Numbered from the stretch's first letter, positions 34,054-42,624 are shown. The stretch is 56,812 bases of DNA from an uncultured Clostridia bacterium (GCA_944380765.1 CALWIO010000011.1:1-56812), one strand, 5' to 3'. The notes: a model not told the origin generated them from the letters alone. Translations and numbers: made by a program.

Positions 34054-34524
34054 ATGAAAACACAGAAAGAACAGTTAAAGACAATAGCACAGAACAAAAA
34101 AGCCCTGCACGATTATTTTGTGCTGGAATCCTTTGAGGCGGGCATTGAGCTTTTCGGCACCGAGGTTAAAAGCGTGCGCGCCGGCAAGGTCAATTTAAAG
34201 GACGCCTGGTGCAGTATTGTTGACGGCGAGATTTTCGTCAACGGCATGCACATTAGCCCCTATGAGCACGGGAATATTTTTAACCGCGACCCGCTGAGAG
34301 TGCGCAGGCTGCTTATGCACAAAAAGGAAATAATGCGCCTGTTCGGAACAATTAAGCAGGAGGGGCTGACGCTGATTCCGCTTAGCGTTTATTTTAAAAA
34401 GGGCAAAGCCAAGGTTCAGGTGGGGCTGTGCAAGGGCAAAAAGCTCTATGACAAGCGTGACGCGGCCGCCAGAAAAGAGGCTGCCCGCAATATTGAACGG
34501 GAAATGAAAGAAAGACTGCGCTGA
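34054..34524 (+). CDS. smpB: SsrA-binding protein SmpB
   Basis: A 156-residue tmRNA partner in trans-translation. It has [27 protein letters not shown], the [20 protein letters not shown] segment and the basic tail [15 protein letters not shown], as in all SmpB proteins. It starts seven bases after recR without a strong ribosome site, suggesting translational coupling. The tmRNA gene itself lies 2 kb downstream. Confidence 0.96.
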   Translation: MKTQKEQLKTIAQNKKALHDYFVLESFEAGIELFGTEVKSVRAGKVNLKDAWCSIVDGEIFVNGMHISPYEHGNIFNRDPLRVRRLLMHKKEIMRLFGTIKQEGLTLIPLSVYFKKGKAKVQVGLCKGKKLYDKRDAAARKEAARNIEREMKERLR

Positions 34525-34621
34525 GCGCGGTCTTTTTTATACCCGGCGATACAATAAAAGCTTTCCGCAATAAATCTCAAAAGTTAAAAGTCAAAGCCGT
34601 CAGCCTGAAAGACGGATAAAT

Positions 34622-34646
34622 TTTGTATTAAAACAAATAATACAAA
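34622..34646. promoter_or_regulatory. GntR operator 1
   Basis: TTTGTATTA, 7 bases, TAATACAAA: a perfect 9-bp dyad ending just before the -35 box. Its arms are identical to operator 2, with centres 44 bp apart. Confidence 0.75.
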
Positions 34647-34649
34647 GTA

Positions 34650-34678
34650 TTGACTTGCCGTGAATTTTGTATTATTAT
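34650..34678 (+). promoter_or_regulatory. Promoter of the GntR/membrane protein operon
   Basis: TTGACT (34650-34655), 17 bp, TATTAT (34673-34678). The -10 box lies inside operator 2. Confidence 0.75.
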
Positions 34679-34690
34679 ATATAATACAAA
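34666..34690. promoter_or_regulatory. GntR operator 2
   Basis: Same dyad, TTTGTATTA-N7-TAATACAAA, overlapping the -10 box and ending 13 bp before the GTG start. Occupancy would block RNA polymerase. Confidence 0.78.
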
Positions 34691-34703
34691 GAGGTGATAC
34701 GCC

Positions 34704-35093
34704 GTGATTATAAAAATTGATATGAACTCTGACACTCCGGTTTACCGGCAAATCACAAATCAGATTTTGCTCGGAGCGGCTTCGGGAAAAATCAAGCCCG
34801 GCGAAAAGCTGCCTACCGTGCGCAATCTGGCGGCGGACATAGGCGTTAACCCGATGACCGTAAGCAAGGCTTACTCGGAGCTTAAATCCGGCGGAATAAT
34901 TCTTGCCGACGGAAGAAAAGGCGCCGTTTTGAATCCCTCGGCGGAGGCTTCATGCCTGCTGGCGGAAGAATTTGAAAAGCAGGCGCTGCGGCTCGCTTTA
35001 TCGGCAAAAGAGGGCGGAATTTCAAAAGACGCCGTTACAAAAATATTCAATGACGCCGCGAAGCGCGTATATGAGGGAAAGGGTGAATTATAA
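34704..35093 (+). CDS. GntR family regulator, YtrA subfamily
   Basis: A 129-residue repressor. The winged helix spans about residues 10-75: TPVYRQITNQIL, KPGEKLPTVRNLAADIGVNPMTVSKAYSEL. There is only a short C-terminal dimerisation helix pair, as in the YtrA subfamily, which typically controls an adjacent membrane protein or ABC transporter. The GTG start has GAGGTG seven bases upstream. It overlaps the next gene by one base. Two identical palindromes flank its promoter, indicating autoregulation. Confidence 0.9.
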   Translation: MIIKIDMNSDTPVYRQITNQILLGAASGKIKPGEKLPTVRNLAADIGVNPMTVSKAYSELKSGGIILADGRKGAVLNPSAEASCLLAEEFEKQALRLALSAKEGGISKDAVTKIFNDAAKRVYEGKGEL

Positions 35094-36454
35094 TGTACGG
35101 TATTTTTGTTTTGCTTATAATCTGGGCTTGCTGCGTTATTATGACCGCGGCTTTGCTCACAGCCTCACGGCGCGGCAGCAGAATATTGGGAATAAGTTTC
35201 GCAAAAGACTCCGGCAAGCTTAAAGAGGCTCAGGCACTGCTAAAAAGCTACCGGATAAAAGCCGTTGCCGCCGCCGTAATTTTCGCGGCGGTAAGCGCGC
35301 TCGCCCTGACAAAGCCGGCAAAAGGCTTTGCCGACCTTTTTCTTGCCGTGTTGCTTGTTTTATTTATAGCCGCGCAGAATGTTCTGTGGGTTTCCGCCCG
35401 CAAAAAGCTGCAAGCTCTCGGCGGTGAAGCGGAATCCGAAAACCGAGTTGAGGTTGACCTTACCGTCAGCGCGGAAAAGGGAAAAGGCTCTGTTCCGGCG
35501 GTAATCGTATGGGTGTTTTTTGCGCTCAGTTTCGCTCCTGCGGCTGTGTCGGCGGCCTTTGAGGAATACCGCTCGGCTCTGTATATAGCCATAAGCGTTT
35601 CGGCTGTCCTTTGTCAGCTTATATTCACGCTCATATATTATCAGATGCGCCGTCTGCCCGCCCGTCTTGTCAGCGACGACATTGAAACCGCAAGGATTAT
35701 CGCAAGGCGCACCGAGAAAATACAGACCGCAGGCGCCGCCGTTAACGCCTTTTTAAGCCTTGTTTTCTGGATTGCGGTTTATATTGCTGCGGCTTTTCAT
35801 TACAGCGCGGCGTTTCTTTTCTTCCCAGCTTTTCCCGTGGCGATTGCGGTAAACGCCGTTGTCAGCTCTCAGCTTCTTAATAAACTTGAAACAGAATATT
35901 CCGACCGGGCAAAAGAGGCACGCAGCTCGGGAGCTACCGTAAAATTCGGCTGTTACTATAACCCCGACGACCCCCGCGTCTTTGTCCCGAAAGCCATTGA
36001 GTCAATGGGCTGGACTATAAATCTTGCCACAAAAACGGGCAAAACCATATTTGCCACAATATGGATATTTGTCGCGGCTGTTATAGCTGTTGTCGCCTGT
36101 CTGAGCCTTATGGGCTTTGAAGTTAAAACCGAGGGTGACACTCTTATAATCGACGCGCCTTTCTACGGCGAAAGCGTCAGCCGCGGCGATATAACCGGCA
36201 TTGAGCTGACCGAAGACCTGCCCCCTGCCGTGCGTACAAACGGCTACGGCGGAAGCGAAAAAAGCTACGGGCATTTCTCGGTAGAGGGTTACGGCGACTG
36301 CCTGCTTTACGCCTACAACGATGTGGATGAGTTTATAGTAATTTCCACCGGCCGAAAGGACGCCCCCTGCATTTTCATAAATGATGAAAGCGCCGACGAA
36401 ACCGAAAAGCTGTACGCCGAGCTTTGCGAGTGGTATGAAAATGACAAAAATTAA
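35093..36454 (+). CDS. Polytopic membrane protein with DUF5808-like segment, GntR partner
   Basis: A 453-residue protein with about eight hydrophobic helices in the first three quarters. A conserved-looking loop YYNPDDPRVFVPK (about residues 285-297), followed by GWTINLATKTG, resembles the DUF5808 domain by recall. After the last helix comes a soluble beta-rich domain of about 110 residues, possibly PH-like. It is translationally coupled to the GntR gene (TAATG). The family is typical of YtrA-regulated envelope-stress or antibiotic-sensing loci; a specific role cannot be assigned. Confidence 0.78.
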   Translation: MYGIFVLLIIWACCVIMTAALLTASRRGSRILGISFAKDSGKLKEAQALLKSYRIKAVAAAVIFAAVSALALTKPAKGFADLFLAVLLVLFIAAQNVLWVSARKKLQALGGEAESENRVEVDLTVSAEKGKGSVPAVIVWVFFALSFAPAAVSAAFEEYRSALYIAISVSAVLCQLIFTLIYYQMRRLPARLVSDDIETARIIARRTEKIQTAGAAVNAFLSLVFWIAVYIAAAFHYSAAFLFFPAFPVAIAVNAVVSSQLLNKLETEYSDRAKEARSSGATVKFGCYYNPDDPRVFVPKAIESMGWTINLATKTGKTIFATIWIFVAAVIAVVACLSLMGFEVKTEGDTLIIDAPFYGESVSRGDITGIELTEDLPPAVRTNGYGGSEKSYGHFSVEGYGDCLLYAYNDVDEFIVISTGRKDAPCIFINDESADETEKLYAELCEWYENDKN

Positions 36455-36515
36455 CTAAAACGATTTTTACCTTGAATTTCCTGACGGGTTCGACTTATAT
36501 TTATCTTTTGCGCCC

Positions 36516-36544
36516 TTGAATACGGCGTAAAAGTGTGATATAAT
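36516..36544 (+). promoter_or_regulatory. Promoter of tmRNA
   Basis: TTGAAT (36516-36521), 17 bp, TATAAT (36539-36544), ending 11 bp before the mature 5' end. Confidence 0.85.
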
Positions 36545-36555
36545 AATCTCCCCAT

Positions 36556-36909
36556 GGGGATGAAAGGATTTCGACGGGGATTTTGAACCGTGATAAGCGA
36601 GCAGCGGTGTGGTACCGCTTAAAACAGCCACAGTTTATTTCAAAATAAACGACAAAGATCAAAAAGTACTTCTTGCTGCTTAATTGCGGCAAGCGTTCCC
36701 CCGGGAATACTGCGGCCCGGCAAGGAATGTCATTGAGCAGTGCACATGAAAGAGTAAGCGCTCTGTAACTCTTCACGAACCAAAGAGCTACCTGCGGATT
36801 TTGCCTGTCAGCCGGCTTGTTCGCGGGGAACCTTATAGACCGACTACGCTCGTAGAAAGTTGCGGGAATGAATTTTCGGACGCGGTTTCGATTACCGCCA
36901 TCTCCACCA
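36556..36909 (+). ncRNA. ssrA: tmRNA (SsrA)
   Basis: The 5' end GGGGATG pairs with CATCTCC before ACCA at the 3' end. The conserved start GGATTTCGACGGGG and end GGTTTCGATTACCGCC are present. The tag frame reads NDKDQKVLLAA and stops at TAA (36681-36683); the terminal LAA keeps the usual protease signal, though VLLAA is less common than ALAA. The resume codon is not certain from sequence alone. Confidence 0.95.
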
Positions 36910-36917
36910 ATAAAAAA

Positions 36918-36956
36918 TGCGGCCTTGATACAAGGTGTATCAAGGCCGCGGTTTTT
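36918..36956 (+). terminator. tmRNA terminator
   Basis: GCGGCCTTGATACA pairs with TGTATCAAGGCCGC around AGG, then a run of six T. Confidence 0.93.
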
Positions 36957-37061
36957 TATGTCCGGAATAAATACATGCAGGTTGCTTTTTTCCGCAGCCT
37001 GCGCTTTTGCTGATTTGGCAAAAATACGCAAAAGGCATAGCAAACAATGCTATATAAGTAT

Positions 37062-37090
37062 TAGACATTTTAAAAAAGGAATTATATAAT
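37062..37090 (+). promoter_or_regulatory. Promoter before the cupin/CMD genes
   Basis: TAGACA (37062-37067), 17 bp, TATAAT (37085-37090). The DNA between the tmRNA terminator and here holds only a weak hairpin near 36974-36999 and no gene. Confidence 0.6.
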
Positions 37091-37183
37091 AAAGGTGTCA
37101 GAATATGAACCTATTATTTTTTTGACGGAAAGTCAAGCGGACAGCCGCCGGCGAAATCACGATTTTATGTGAGGAGAAAAGCT

Positions 37184-37393
37184 ATGAAATACAAGGATTT
37201 TAATGAATTTGAAAAGACAAATTTCTTTAAAAAAGGAGAATTCAACTCCGCTTACGCTCAATATTTTACGGGAAATTCCTATTTGAACCCGCTGACCGAC
37301 CCGAAAGAAACGGCGGTATTCCTCGCGAATGTAACCTTTGAGCCGGGGTGCCGCAACAACTGGGCTACACCATATTTAAGACAAATTGCCTAA
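37184..37393 (+). pseudogene. Truncated cupin-domain protein
   Basis: A 69-residue frame. The first 55 residues (KYKDFNEFEKTNFFKKGEF, YFTGNSYLNPLTDP, VFLANVTFEPGCRNNW) match the start of cupin proteins that accompany carboxymuconolactone decarboxylases; the expected His-rich cupin core after CRNNW is missing and replaced by ATPYLRQIA and a stop. GAGGAG precedes the ATG. Base composition changes to AT-rich right after the break. Confidence 0.75.
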
Positions 37394-37475
37394 AAGCTTT
37401 ATAATTACTTGTTTTTTCATTAAATTTCTCATTTAATATAAAATTATAAAAATTAAAGAAAGGTAGGTAATATTT

Positions 37476-37862
37476 ATGAAGCAAACAGCAGGGAGAGAAA
37501 ATATAGGTAAACTAGCACTAGATTTTGCAAGATATAATGATGATATTTTATTTGGAGAAGTGTGGGGACGAGAAAATAAACTTTCATTACACGATCGCTC
37601 AATGATAACTATTGCAGCATTGATGGGGGCAAAAAACTTCCCACAAGTCAAGGCTCATTTGCAAATGGGTAAAGCACACGGAGTAAGCAAAGAAGAAGCA
37701 GTAGAAATAGTTACACAACTTGCTTTTTATACTGGTTGGGCAAATGCTTGGACAATATTCCCAATGATAGCAGAAGTATATAGTGATGATGTAGAAGATA
37801 ATAAGAAATTTAATCCTATGTTTGGATTGGGACAACCTAGTATAGATTATTTTCTGTTTTAA
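37476..37862 (+). CDS. Carboxymuconolactone decarboxylase (CMD/AhpD-like) family protein
   Basis: A 128-residue all-helical protein. LSLHDRSMITIAALMGAKNFPQVKAHLQMGKAHGVSKEE and the later TQLAFYTGWANAW match the CMD family. The redox CxxC of true AhpD is not present, so it is a non-peroxidase member. It is strongly AT-rich compared with host genes, although its family normally sits next to the cupin gene broken just upstream. Confidence 0.85.
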   Translation: MKQTAGRENIGKLALDFARYNDDILFGEVWGRENKLSLHDRSMITIAALMGAKNFPQVKAHLQMGKAHGVSKEEAVEIVTQLAFYTGWANAWTIFPMIAEVYSDDVEDNKKFNPMFGLGQPSIDYFLF

Positions 37863-37919
37863 TGATATAATTAGCACAACAAACAAATCGTTAAATAGTA
37901 ATTTGAAAGTGAGGATATT

Positions 37920-38468
37920 ATGGGAATATTTGATAAATTCAAAAAAGAAAAAATGCCAACAAAAAAAGAAATATCAAATTCTATTGATAAATTTAATCAA
38001 TTATGGAATAAATCCACAAAAGAAATTTGGAATATAGATGATACAAATTCATTTATAATTGCTATGACAGGAAAAATAAATGAGAAATGCAATTATGGAG
38101 ATAACATTTCTGTATTAACACCAAAAGAAAAAATAGTTTATATTGTTGATAAATTTCAATCGGAAGTTAATAATGGTGGCTTTATTCAATTTCTGTATAG
38201 TAATGGAGATTTGGTTGATAGTTTACTTTCTTCGCTTATCGCCATAGGTGCTAAGCATATTGTCGAAATTTATAAGAATGTACTCGAAAATATACCTCAC
38301 GAATTACCTAATAATGAAGAAGAAAGAAATGCTTTGTTAAATGAATTAATTACGGATAATATTACTAAAGTTTTTGATTCCTGCGATCAAAAATTTTACA
38401 AATGTTCTGATGATTTAGAAGAACTACTATATCAGTTCATCCAAAATAATAAAAGTAGTTTTATATAA
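37920..38468 (+). CDS. DMP19/DUF4375-type protein
   Basis: A 182-residue soluble protein. The segment VDKFQSEVNNGGFIQFLYSNGD is the hallmark of the DMP19 (DUF4375) family, whose founding member is a DNA-mimic protein; most members are uncharacterised. GTGAGG lies before the ATG. It is very AT-rich. The spacer before it shares AAATAGTAATTTG (37893-37905) with the spacer before the next gene (38517-38529). Confidence 0.75.
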   Translation: MGIFDKFKKEKMPTKKEISNSIDKFNQLWNKSTKEIWNIDDTNSFIIAMTGKINEKCNYGDNISVLTPKEKIVYIVDKFQSEVNNGGFIQFLYSNGDLVDSLLSSLIAIGAKHIVEIYKNVLENIPHELPNNEEERNALLNELITDNITKVFDSCDQKFYKCSDDLEELLYQFIQNNKSSFI

Positions 38469-38543
38469 TGTGCTTTGAATTAGAAATACAAATTACAATT
38501 TAGTGATTTGTTTAATAAATAGTAATTTGTAAGGAGGTATTGT

Positions 38544-38738
38544 ATGTTAATTACAGGAATTTTAATTACAATAGTTGCATTTTTTATGATTTTAGTTCCT
38601 CAATTTTTTATGGGACTTAAAAGTCCTAGAATACCAGATAAATTATTAAAAAATCCTAAAATGAAAATTGTTCTTAGAGTATGGGGTGGCATTTTTGTAA
38701 TAGTTGGAATTTTATTAATTGTTTTCTCAATTATTTAA
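38544..38738 (+). CDS. Small two-TM membrane protein
   Basis: A 64-residue protein with two hydrophobic helices (GILITIVAFFMILVPQFFMGL and IFVIVGILLIVFSII) joined by a basic loop. AAGGAGG ahead of the ATG supports expression. No function is recognised. Confidence 0.7.
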   Translation: MLITGILITIVAFFMILVPQFFMGLKSPRIPDKLLKNPKMKIVLRVWGGIFVIVGILLIVFSII

Positions 38739-38759
38739 TGGCAACTTACAATTTATCGA

Positions 38760-38793
38760 AAAGATTATCAAAAACTTGATAGTCTTTTTTTGT
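38760..38793 (+). terminator. Terminator
   Basis: AAGATTATCAA/TTGATAGTCTT stem with loop AAAC and a T7 run, 21 bp after the small membrane protein gene. Confidence 0.88.
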
Positions 38794-38831
38794 TGTTTAT
38801 TAAAAAAGTTTTAGTAAAAATTTTTAATTGC

Positions 38832-38860
38832 TTGACTTAAATTTTTTATTATTCTATCAT
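38832..38860 (+). promoter_or_regulatory. Promoter of the acyltransferase remnant
   Basis: TTGACT (38832-38837), 17 bp, TATCAT (38855-38860), 51 bp ahead of the remnant's ATG. Confidence 0.65.
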
Positions 38861-38911
38861 TTAGTCAGAGGAAGATCTTACTCAAAAAATATGAGGAGGA
38901 ATGATAAAGAA

Positions 38912-38989
38912 ATGTATCACGCAAGATTTAAAAAAAGTCATTATGAAGCAGGTTACAAGTGGGGTAGCTTATGTTTGAAAATCACCTGA
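38912..38989 (+). pseudogene. N-terminal remnant of a C45-type acyltransferase/hydrolase
   Basis: Twenty-five codons reading MYHARFKKSHYEAGYKWGSL then a stop. This resembles the N-terminus of choloylglycine-hydrolase-fold proteins of the C45/acyl-CoA:6-APA acyltransferase group, but the body of the gene is gone. The break lies at the edge of the truncated IS. GAGGAGG and a good promoter remain. Confidence 0.5.
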
Positions 38990-39440
38990 TACTTTACCGA
39001 CGGCTTCACTTCCTTTCTGTGAGCGAGAGAAAATCCTTCATCAGCTCATTTTCCATTTCCAATCTTTTGATATATCTTTCTTTTCTCTCAAGCTCATATT
39101 GCAGTTGTGTTAATTTGCTTAATTGTTCAACAGACGGCGGTAAACCTGTTCCGTCCTTTCTCGGTCTGCCTTTTGGCTTAATTACTATTCCTGATTCTAA
39201 TTTCCTTTTCTTGCGGTTATACCGTTTTATGAAATCATGTACTTGATCACGCGTAATTCCTAATTTCTCACCTATTTCTCTCTGCGTTAATCCTTGTTCC
39301 TTTAACTCCAGTATTTCTTTTTCATATTCACTTATGTGCCTGTAACTTCTTGCCATAAAAATTCCCCCTTATGGTAGTTTCTTTAATTCTACCATATGGG
39401 GGTGCTTTTTTCTATTGTCCGTTTTTTACGGACTTGTGCA
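38973..39440 (-). mobile_element. Truncated IS3-type insertion sequence
   Basis: Includes an orfA frame (39006-39356), the first codons of an orfB-like frame on the minus strand (VKPSVKYQVIFKH, from 39009) cut off near 38973, and an upstream hairpin CCCCCTTATGGTAG/CTACCATATGGGGG (39362-39403) of the kind that shields IS genes from outside transcription. A second hairpin GTCCGT/ACGGAC is at 39418-39434. Most of orfB and one end are missing, so it cannot move by itself. Exact ends are not fixed. Confidence 0.6.
39006..39356 (-). CDS. IS3-type transposase OrfA (helix-turn-helix protein)
   Basis: A 116-residue protein. A helix-turn-helix (YEKEILELKEQGLTQREIGEKLGITRDQVHDFIKRY) is followed by a basic PKGRPRKDG linker and a C-terminal coiled coil (LSKLTQLQYELERKERYIKRLEMENELMKDFL), the usual OrfA leucine zipper. 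Its partner OrfB is truncated. Confidence 0.78.
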   Translation of the reverse strand: MARSYRHISEYEKEILELKEQGLTQREIGEKLGITRDQVHDFIKRYNRKKRKLESGIVIKPKGRPRKDGTGLPPSVEQLSKLTQLQYELERKERYIKRLEMENELMKDFLSLTERK

Positions 39441-39486
39441 GTAATGCCAGGGGCGTGTTTTTCCGGATTTTAAAAGGGGTTTAAAA

Positions 39487-42400
39487 TCAGGCAAAATTAA
39501 GATTAAACTCAAAGTTTTGCACACATGTTACCGCAACTTCTCCGGTATAGGCGCCGGTTTCGCCGTCACAGGCAAGTCTGAAAGATTCGGGTATGCTTAC
39601 GCCTTCCGCCGTCTGCTCTACCGTAAGCAAAATACCGTCTTCCTCATCTTTTACCCATACGCCGGTTACCGCGCCGGCAACCGCGTTGCCGTAAACAGTA
39701 AGGTCCATGCTCCAAGTGCCGTCCGCATTGACAAACAGCGCCGCGTCGCAGGTTACCGCTCCGTCATAAATGCTGCCGGAAGCCGAAAGGGTGATGTCCT
39801 CAAACGCAGGCTCTCCGCCGGCGTTCTCAGCTCCGAAATCAAAGGTGAACACCGTATAGGGCGAAGCCGCGTACTCTATCTTTGCGCTGTACTCGAATGT
39901 TTCATAACTGAGCTTGAGCGTTATTGTTTCGGGCAGGCTTCCCGCTACCGTCTCGTTCGTGACCGTAAGGACTATGTCATAGCTTGCCGTATCAAGAACC
40001 CATGTACCCGAAGCCGCTTCGGTATATCCCTCTCCTATGTCAACCGACATCTTGAAAGTGTTGTCGCTGAAAAGCTCAATTTTCGCTTCGGCTGTGATAA
40101 CCATTGCGCCGAGGTCAAGCGTATCGGACGCCGTGAGCGTTTTTTCCACGGTCGGCTGGGGTTCGTCGGGCTCGCCGGGCTCATCGGGAGCGTCGGGCTC
40201 TGAAACATCTCCGCTGAGGGAGAGCACAAAGGTTCCGTTTACTCCTGACGCGGACGGGTCTTTTACAACGATTACAAATTTTCCGTCCTGCGCCTCAAAG
40301 GTCGCAGAGCCGCCGGCGGACGCTTCGGCCGCTTCAAGGTGAGGGCCGTTGGCGTTATATGCCGTATAGAGCGTAAGCTGTGTTTTATCGCTGTTGAACT
40401 CGTAAGTGCCGAAGAACCATTCGGAAGCGTCAAAATAAGTAGTGTCAACAAACAGATGGAATTCGCCGTCCTCAAAAATCAGGCTCATCGGGAATGTGTT
40501 GCACTTATCGTCGCTTACGGCGACATAATATTCGGATTCCGCGCTTCTCGCGCTGACCGTTACTTTGCACGCCGCTATAAATCCTCCGTCTTTGCTGGAA
40601 GCGATAACAGTAGCTTCGCCGGCCGCCAGCGCGGTGACTTTGCCGTTGTCAACTGTCAGCACGCTCTCGTCGGTGGAGTACCAGTTAACGCCCTTGTCGG
40701 TTGCGTTGCCGGGGGTTACGGAAGCTGTAAGCTGAGCCGTTTCGCCCTCGGTGAGTTCAAGAGTCTGTTTATCAAGCGTAATGCCGGTAACGGCTACGCT
40801 TTCCGAACCGCTCTCAACGCTCTCAAATTCAAGCGTGAAGTTAAACTGTCCGTTGCAGAGCAGGTCGATTGTTCCGCGGTATTTTCCCGTCTGCGCGTCA
40901 GCCTCAAAGGCTGTCATACCTTTTATCTCCGCGCCCGTTACCTGTTTAATAACGGTCAGGATTAGCGCCGCGCCGTCTTTTTCCCATGTGCCTTCCGCGG
41001 CGTTTTCAACAGTACTGCCGTAAATGGTGGTATTGAGCGACCATGTTCCGTCCTTTTTAAGAGTCAGCACCGCGTCGCAGGTTATTGCTCCGTCATAAAT
41101 GCTGTCGTGGGCGGTAAGTACAATGCTGCCCTCCTGCGCAGGCGTATCCGGCGTGTCGGGTGTGTCAGGCGTATCCGGCGTGTCGGGTGTGTCCGGCTTA
41201 TCAGGTGTGCCGGGCGTATTCTGAGCGCCGCCGCTTACCTTATCATTTGCGGGGTTAAGCGTAATCGCGGCTTTGCCTCCGCTGGGGAAATACGCGTCTA
41301 TGATGAAATTGCCGTTTTTGTCGGCTGTATATACCATAGGCTTTCCTGCCGAGGCTCCCGTAAGACCCGCTTCGCCTGAGCCCTTTTCGGGTGTGAGCGT
41401 CAGTTTTTTACCGCTTTCGTCCAGCGACCAGTATCCGGTAATCCACGGGCTGTATCCCTCTCCGGCGTCAACATAAATGGCAAACACCTTGCCTTTGAGT
41501 CCGATACCGGACTGCTCTGAGTCAACATCAAGCAGGGAAATATAGGCGTCGCCTACAATGCCGCTGTAAATTCCGTGATAAACCTCGCCCCTGTAAATTT
41601 CGCCCTTCTGCGCGGTGGGCTTGCTTACCGTACCCTGCGCCGAGGGTTTTTCTCCCGACGACATGGGCGTTGAGCCTGCCGCCGAGCTGTCGGTTATATC
41701 TGTGCTCTTGAAGTTAAAGGAGAATACTATTCCGTTTGCCGCGTCGGCGGTGAACTTAACCGAACCGGTGTAAACGCCGTCGCCGCCCTTCTTAAAGGTA
41801 AAGGGACTGTTAAGGCTGCTCTTGTAATCTCCTCCTGATACGGTGAGCGTTACGCTTCCGTCTCCGTTTTCGGTCCATGCTCCGTTTACGGCTTCAACAT
41901 AACTCGGTACATAAGGTTCAACCTTTACATACATTTTCCATGAGCCGTCTTTCGCCATGTCAATTTGGGCATAGCCTTTTACTTCTCCGTCAAAAAGCGA
42001 ATCCTCGGCAACCAGCCTTGCGAAAAGATTTCCTGCCGGCTGCTGCTGAGCCTCGTCTTCGGCGGCGTTATCCTGCGCCGGGGTCTGCTCGTCTGCCGAA
42101 TCGGTAAATTCGCCTACCTTGTCGGTCTTGGGGTTAAGCGTAAATGTTACGCTCGCCGACGGAAGCTCAACGGGAATTTTATACTCGCCGTTTTGGGCGG
42201 TATATACCTTATCCGCGCCCGATTCGGCGTCGGCAAGTTTCGTCTGGTTTTCCGCCGTTGTATCCCATGTCGCAGAAAGCGTCAGCTTTCCGTTCTCCTC
42301 GTCAAGGTCCCAATGGCCCGAAAGCCACGGGTCATACCCCTCGCCGCTGGACACCATAACATAGAAAACATTTCCGTAAAGAGCGTCGTCGCCGGCTTCT

Positions 42401-42624
42401 TTTTCGGCAGGCTCTTCCTTATACTGGAAGGACATATACGCCTTGCCTACTCCAACCCAGAACGACTCTGTTTTTGTGCGGTATATTTCGCCGTCTTCTA
42501 CCTTATTGCCCGCGGCGTCATCCGAAGCGCCTCTGCCAAGCAGGAAGTAAAGGCCGCAGCCCACGGCGGCTATGACAAGCACCAGCGCTACCGCAATAAT
42601 TATGCCTTTTTTCTTTTTTGTCAT
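39487..42624 (-). CDS. Large modular surface protein with BIG2 domain
   Basis: A 1045-residue protein. Residues about 7-28 are one transmembrane helix, so the rest should lie outside. Two repeating module types follow: type A (STATUS-like YGNVFYVMVSSGEGYDPW / VFAIYVDAGEGYSPWITGYW / FGTYEFNSDKTQL) and type B (DGEVKGYAQIDMAKDGSW, YDGAITCDAVLTLKKDGTW, YDGAVTCDAALFVNADGTW). The order is about A1, B1, A2, a PDTPDTP linker (about 470-493), B2, a BIG2 Ig-like domain (about 608-693, VTGITLDKQTLELTEG), A3, a Glu/Pro linker, B3, B4. There is no LPXTG motif. Its promoter shares the operator of the rhamnoside operon. Confidence 0.82.
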   Translation of the reverse strand: MTKKKKGIIIAVALVLVIAAVGCGLYFLLGRGASDDAAGNKVEDGEIYRTKTESFWVGVGKAYMSFQYKEEPAEKEAGDDALYGNVFYVMVSSGEGYDPWLSGHWDLDEENGKLTLSATWDTTAENQTKLADAESGADKVYTAQNGEYKIPVELPSASVTFTLNPKTDKVGEFTDSADEQTPAQDNAAEDEAQQQPAGNLFARLVAEDSLFDGEVKGYAQIDMAKDGSWKMYVKVEPYVPSYVEAVNGAWTENGDGSVTLTVSGGDYKSSLNSPFTFKKGGDGVYTGSVKFTADAANGIVFSFNFKSTDITDSSAAGSTPMSSGEKPSAQGTVSKPTAQKGEIYRGEVYHGIYSGIVGDAYISLLDVDSEQSGIGLKGKVFAIYVDAGEGYSPWITGYWSLDESGKKLTLTPEKGSGEAGLTGASAGKPMVYTADKNGNFIIDAYFPSGGKAAITLNPANDKVSGGAQNTPGTPDKPDTPDTPDTPDTPDTPDTPAQEGSIVLTAHDSIYDGAITCDAVLTLKKDGTWSLNTTIYGSTVENAAEGTWEKDGAALILTVIKQVTGAEIKGMTAFEADAQTGKYRGTIDLLCNGQFNFTLEFESVESGSESVAVTGITLDKQTLELTEGETAQLTASVTPGNATDKGVNWYSTDESVLTVDNGKVTALAAGEATVIASSKDGGFIAACKVTVSARSAESEYYVAVSDDKCNTFPMSLIFEDGEFHLFVDTTYFDASEWFFGTYEFNSDKTQLTLYTAYNANGPHLEAAEASAGGSATFEAQDGKFVIVVKDPSASGVNGTFVLSLSGDVSEPDAPDEPGEPDEPQPTVEKTLTASDTLDLGAMVITAEAKIELFSDNTFKMSVDIGEGYTEAASGTWVLDTASYDIVLTVTNETVAGSLPETITLKLSYETFEYSAKIEYAASPYTVFTFDFGAENAGGEPAFEDITLSASGSIYDGAVTCDAALFVNADGTWSMDLTVYGNAVAGAVTGVWVKDEEDGILLTVEQTAEGVSIPESFRLACDGETGAYTGEVAVTCVQNFEFNLNFA

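Noticed and set aside
37862..38543. Repeated AAATAGTAATTTG in the spacers before the DMP19 and small membrane protein genes, suggestive of integron attC cassettes
   Set aside because: Only one spacer has a GTTRRRY-like box and no matching RYYYAAC partner was found; no integron integrase is nearby. The shared 13-mer may be a promoter or leader element or chance in AT-rich DNA.
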